A stretch of 21,665 bases of DNA from a virus. The position numbers and the translations under genes were made by a program. Shown here in pieces: positions 20,108 through 21,665 of this stretch. The stretch covers positions 1 through 21,665 of IMG/VR virus record IMGVR_UViG_3300037245_004212; one strand, given 5' to 3'. The notes beneath the pieces are model-generated. The model was not told the origin of the DNA, searched no databases, and was given only the letters and a program-made list of their open reading frames with translations. Every line of letters starts with the position of its first letter. The first letter of the stretch is position 1.

Positions 20108-21665
20108 TTATGGACCGGGATCATACGTCGTCAACTCACCTTCAAACTCGAAGCCGACTGTGTACTTACAACCTGGGCCATCTTGTACAATTGGTTTGTT
20201 TTGCTCTGTGATAACACCCCTCCAGAATCGGTGCTCCCAGTCGAGTATCCCAATTTCCAAGCCAAGATGCATATCCATAAACGTATAAAGTCCGCTTGCT
20301 TCGGCCCAAGTTAAGCCGGAGAAATCGAGTGCCAATGTCTGAACCTTTGGCCACATCGGATCGGCATAGACAATGAGTGTACCGCCCCGAGTCTCGCGAC
20401 TGATACGATTCATTTGAAGCCGGTCACGATTACCAAGATTCGGGGCCCGTAACACCAGCGTATCATCAAACGGGCCAGTTACCGGATAAACCAATTTGAA
20501 CGGGTCTGTGATACCGGAAATTGGTCCTTCAAGTTCTTCATCCGGTGGGTCGGGAATTTCACCGGAGCCTTCACCGACAAATGGGTGATAGACATAAAGA
20601 AAATCTTCCAGTCGATTGTACCACAGAACCGTTTCACCAAGTTCAAGTGTGTCGCTGGCAGAGAGGTTGTTCCGATTGATACTGAAATTTGCCTCATCAG
20701 ACAAGGCCAATCCATCGGTCAATAACTTAGAGGCAACTACTTCGGCCGCATCACTGAGAGCAGCGAAATCAGCAGCACTGGCAAGAAGATTCGTGTGAAC
20801 CTCCTCAGTCAATAAGAAACTGTCACTCGCGTTAGCCGCGATCGCATCCGCTCGAATCTTGATGCAAATCGCCCGTTCACCAAATGACAAATGATCTTCA
20901 ACTTCCTTTGGCGCAGCATAAATGACTGATGTTACAGCCGAATCCTGAAGCCCAATATACACAACAGTCTCTTCGTATGTGTATGGATCATATTCCGTGT
21001 ATGATGTTTGAAGTTCATCAGATGCGAGCACCCGATGAAAACCTGGCCAAGCCCGCTCGGTAAAGGCTGCAATGAAATCGTATGCCGCTACATTCCTAAT
21101 AACATTGACTGTAGCTGCCTCTGTAAGAATCAATTCGTCCGAGGCTTCGTACCGATCCCTTGTCACTCCAGCAAGTTCAATAAGAAGCAACTCATCAGAC
21201 GCTATCCGACAGTAGTCCGCTACGGCCGAATCACCCAAACTAAGCGTATCAGATGCCTCGAAAATCAACGAAGCTTCGTCCGTTAAGCTAATAGCGTCGC
21301 TTGCCCCGGCGTCAACTTCACGTTCTAGGTGTACTTCGTCAACAAGAACAATAAACTCGTGAGCCTCGCGCTGAAACACGCCAACAAAACTAGCTTCATC
21401 AGTAAGAACCAACTCGTCAGCAATGCGACGTACAAACTCAAAAGTAGCCTCATCAGACAAAGCCAAAGCATCTTCAACAACTTTACAAGAATCGCCAATT
21501 GCCGTCTCACCCAGGCTCAACGCATCCGTAGCTCCACGCGATGCAGTGAATCCAGGTATCACAGTCTCGTCAAGAGTCAACGAATCATCCGCGACTCTCG
21601 AATAAATCGTAACAGCAGACGCCTCATCATCCAAGACTAATGTATCACTGACACCAAGAATCCGA
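20108..21665 (-). CDS. Repeat-rich tail protein, 5' end outside window
   Basis: The frame stays open through the right edge (codons before the first usable start still read as repeat, RILGVSDTLVLDDE), so the gene begins outside the window; 518 residues are visible. About the first 350 are a degenerate repeat with period roughly 17-28 residues and consensus A-S-D-x-L-x-L-(S/T/G)-(D/E)-x-A, for example ASDELILTEAA, SDTLSLGDSA, ADELVLTDEA and ASDTLELGETV. Then comes a Pro/Glu/Gly linker (GEIPDPPDEELEGP). A C-terminal 150-residue beta domain has GLTWAEASGLYTFMDMHLGL, DWEHRFWRGVI and VGFEFEGEL, related to the downstream 131-residue protein. The repeats probably form an extended tail or decoration segment. 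Start, full length and repeat count are unknown. Confidence 0.85.
   Translation of the reverse strand, partial: RILGVSDTLVLDDEASAVTIYSRVADDSLTLDETVIPGFTASRGATDALSLGETAIGDSCKVVEDALALSDEATFEFVRRIADELVLTDEASFVGVFQREAHEFIVLVDEVHLEREVDAGASDAISLTDEASLIFEASDTLSLGDSAVADYCRIASDELLLIELAGVTRDRYEASDELILTEAATVNVIRNVAAYDFIAAFTERAWPGFHRVLASDELQTSYTEYDPYTYEETVVYIGLQDSAVTSVIYAAPKEVEDHLSFGERAICIKIRADAIAANASDSFLLTEEVHTNLLASAADFAALSDAAEVVASKLLTDGLALSDEANFSINRNNLSASDTLELGETVLWYNRLEDFLYVYHPFVGEGSGEIPDPPDEELEGPISGITDPFKLVYPVTGPFDDTLVLRAPNLGNRDRLQMNRISRETRGGTLIVYADPMWPKVQTLALDFSGLTWAEASGLYTFMDMHLGLEIGILDWEHRFWRGVITEQNKPIVQDGPGCKYTVGFEFEGELTTYDPGP

Overview
This window looks like part of the genome of a tailed double-stranded DNA phage, or an integrated prophage. 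The support is a tail gene block, a primase-helicase replication operon, tightly overlapping genes with strong AGGAG-type ribosome binding sites, tRNA genes, and several small proteins of a kind recurring in phage genomes. The host cannot be fixed from the sequence. The Cys-x2-Cys modules and low-complexity Ala/Glu and Pro tails resemble planctomycete-type proteins, but that is only an impression.

Layout. On the minus strand from the right edge come structural genes: a repeat-rich tail protein cut by the window edge (20108-21665), a 131-residue tail protein (19689-20084), a 945-residue tail-tip or hub-like protein (16852-19689), a 66-residue basic protein (16620-16820) and an SPFH/band-7 membrane protein (15985-16557). 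Facing them on the plus strand is a replication operon (11198-15980): AEP primase fused to SF3 helicase, a MazZ/DUF5664-like dNTP pyrophosphohydrolase, a truncated HNH/AP2-type fragment, a DnaQ-like exonuclease and two Cys-module proteins. It diverges from a minus-strand block (5577-11001): ParB-like protein, a 249-residue unknown, a tRNA-like element, a 175-residue unknown, a SNF2-type helicase and an exported trypsin-like protease. The 196-base gap between the divergent genes holds a 41-bp inverted repeat, one copy in front of each gene.

The left third (1-5481, minus strand) carries a metallophosphoesterase with an N-terminal helix-turn-helix, a second HNH remnant, small hypothetical genes, a Cys-rich coiled-coil protein that may be a virion component, another Cys-module protein, an extreme Asp/Leu repeat protein, tRNA-Asn and tRNA-Pro, and the first 14 codons of a second metallophosphoesterase.

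Most notable: the paired 41-bp element; a three-member paralogous family of unrecognised Cys modules spread over both strands; the Asp-Leu repeat protein; the PrimPol-helicase/MazZ-like/DnaQ cassette, which invites a search for modified-base genes; an exported protease and an SPFH protein in a phage setting; two decayed HNH gene heads; and a tRNA-like element with an abnormal anticodon arm. Four items lie below the size of ordinary ORF calling: 1-43, 3857-4030, 4058-4171 and 14395-14550.
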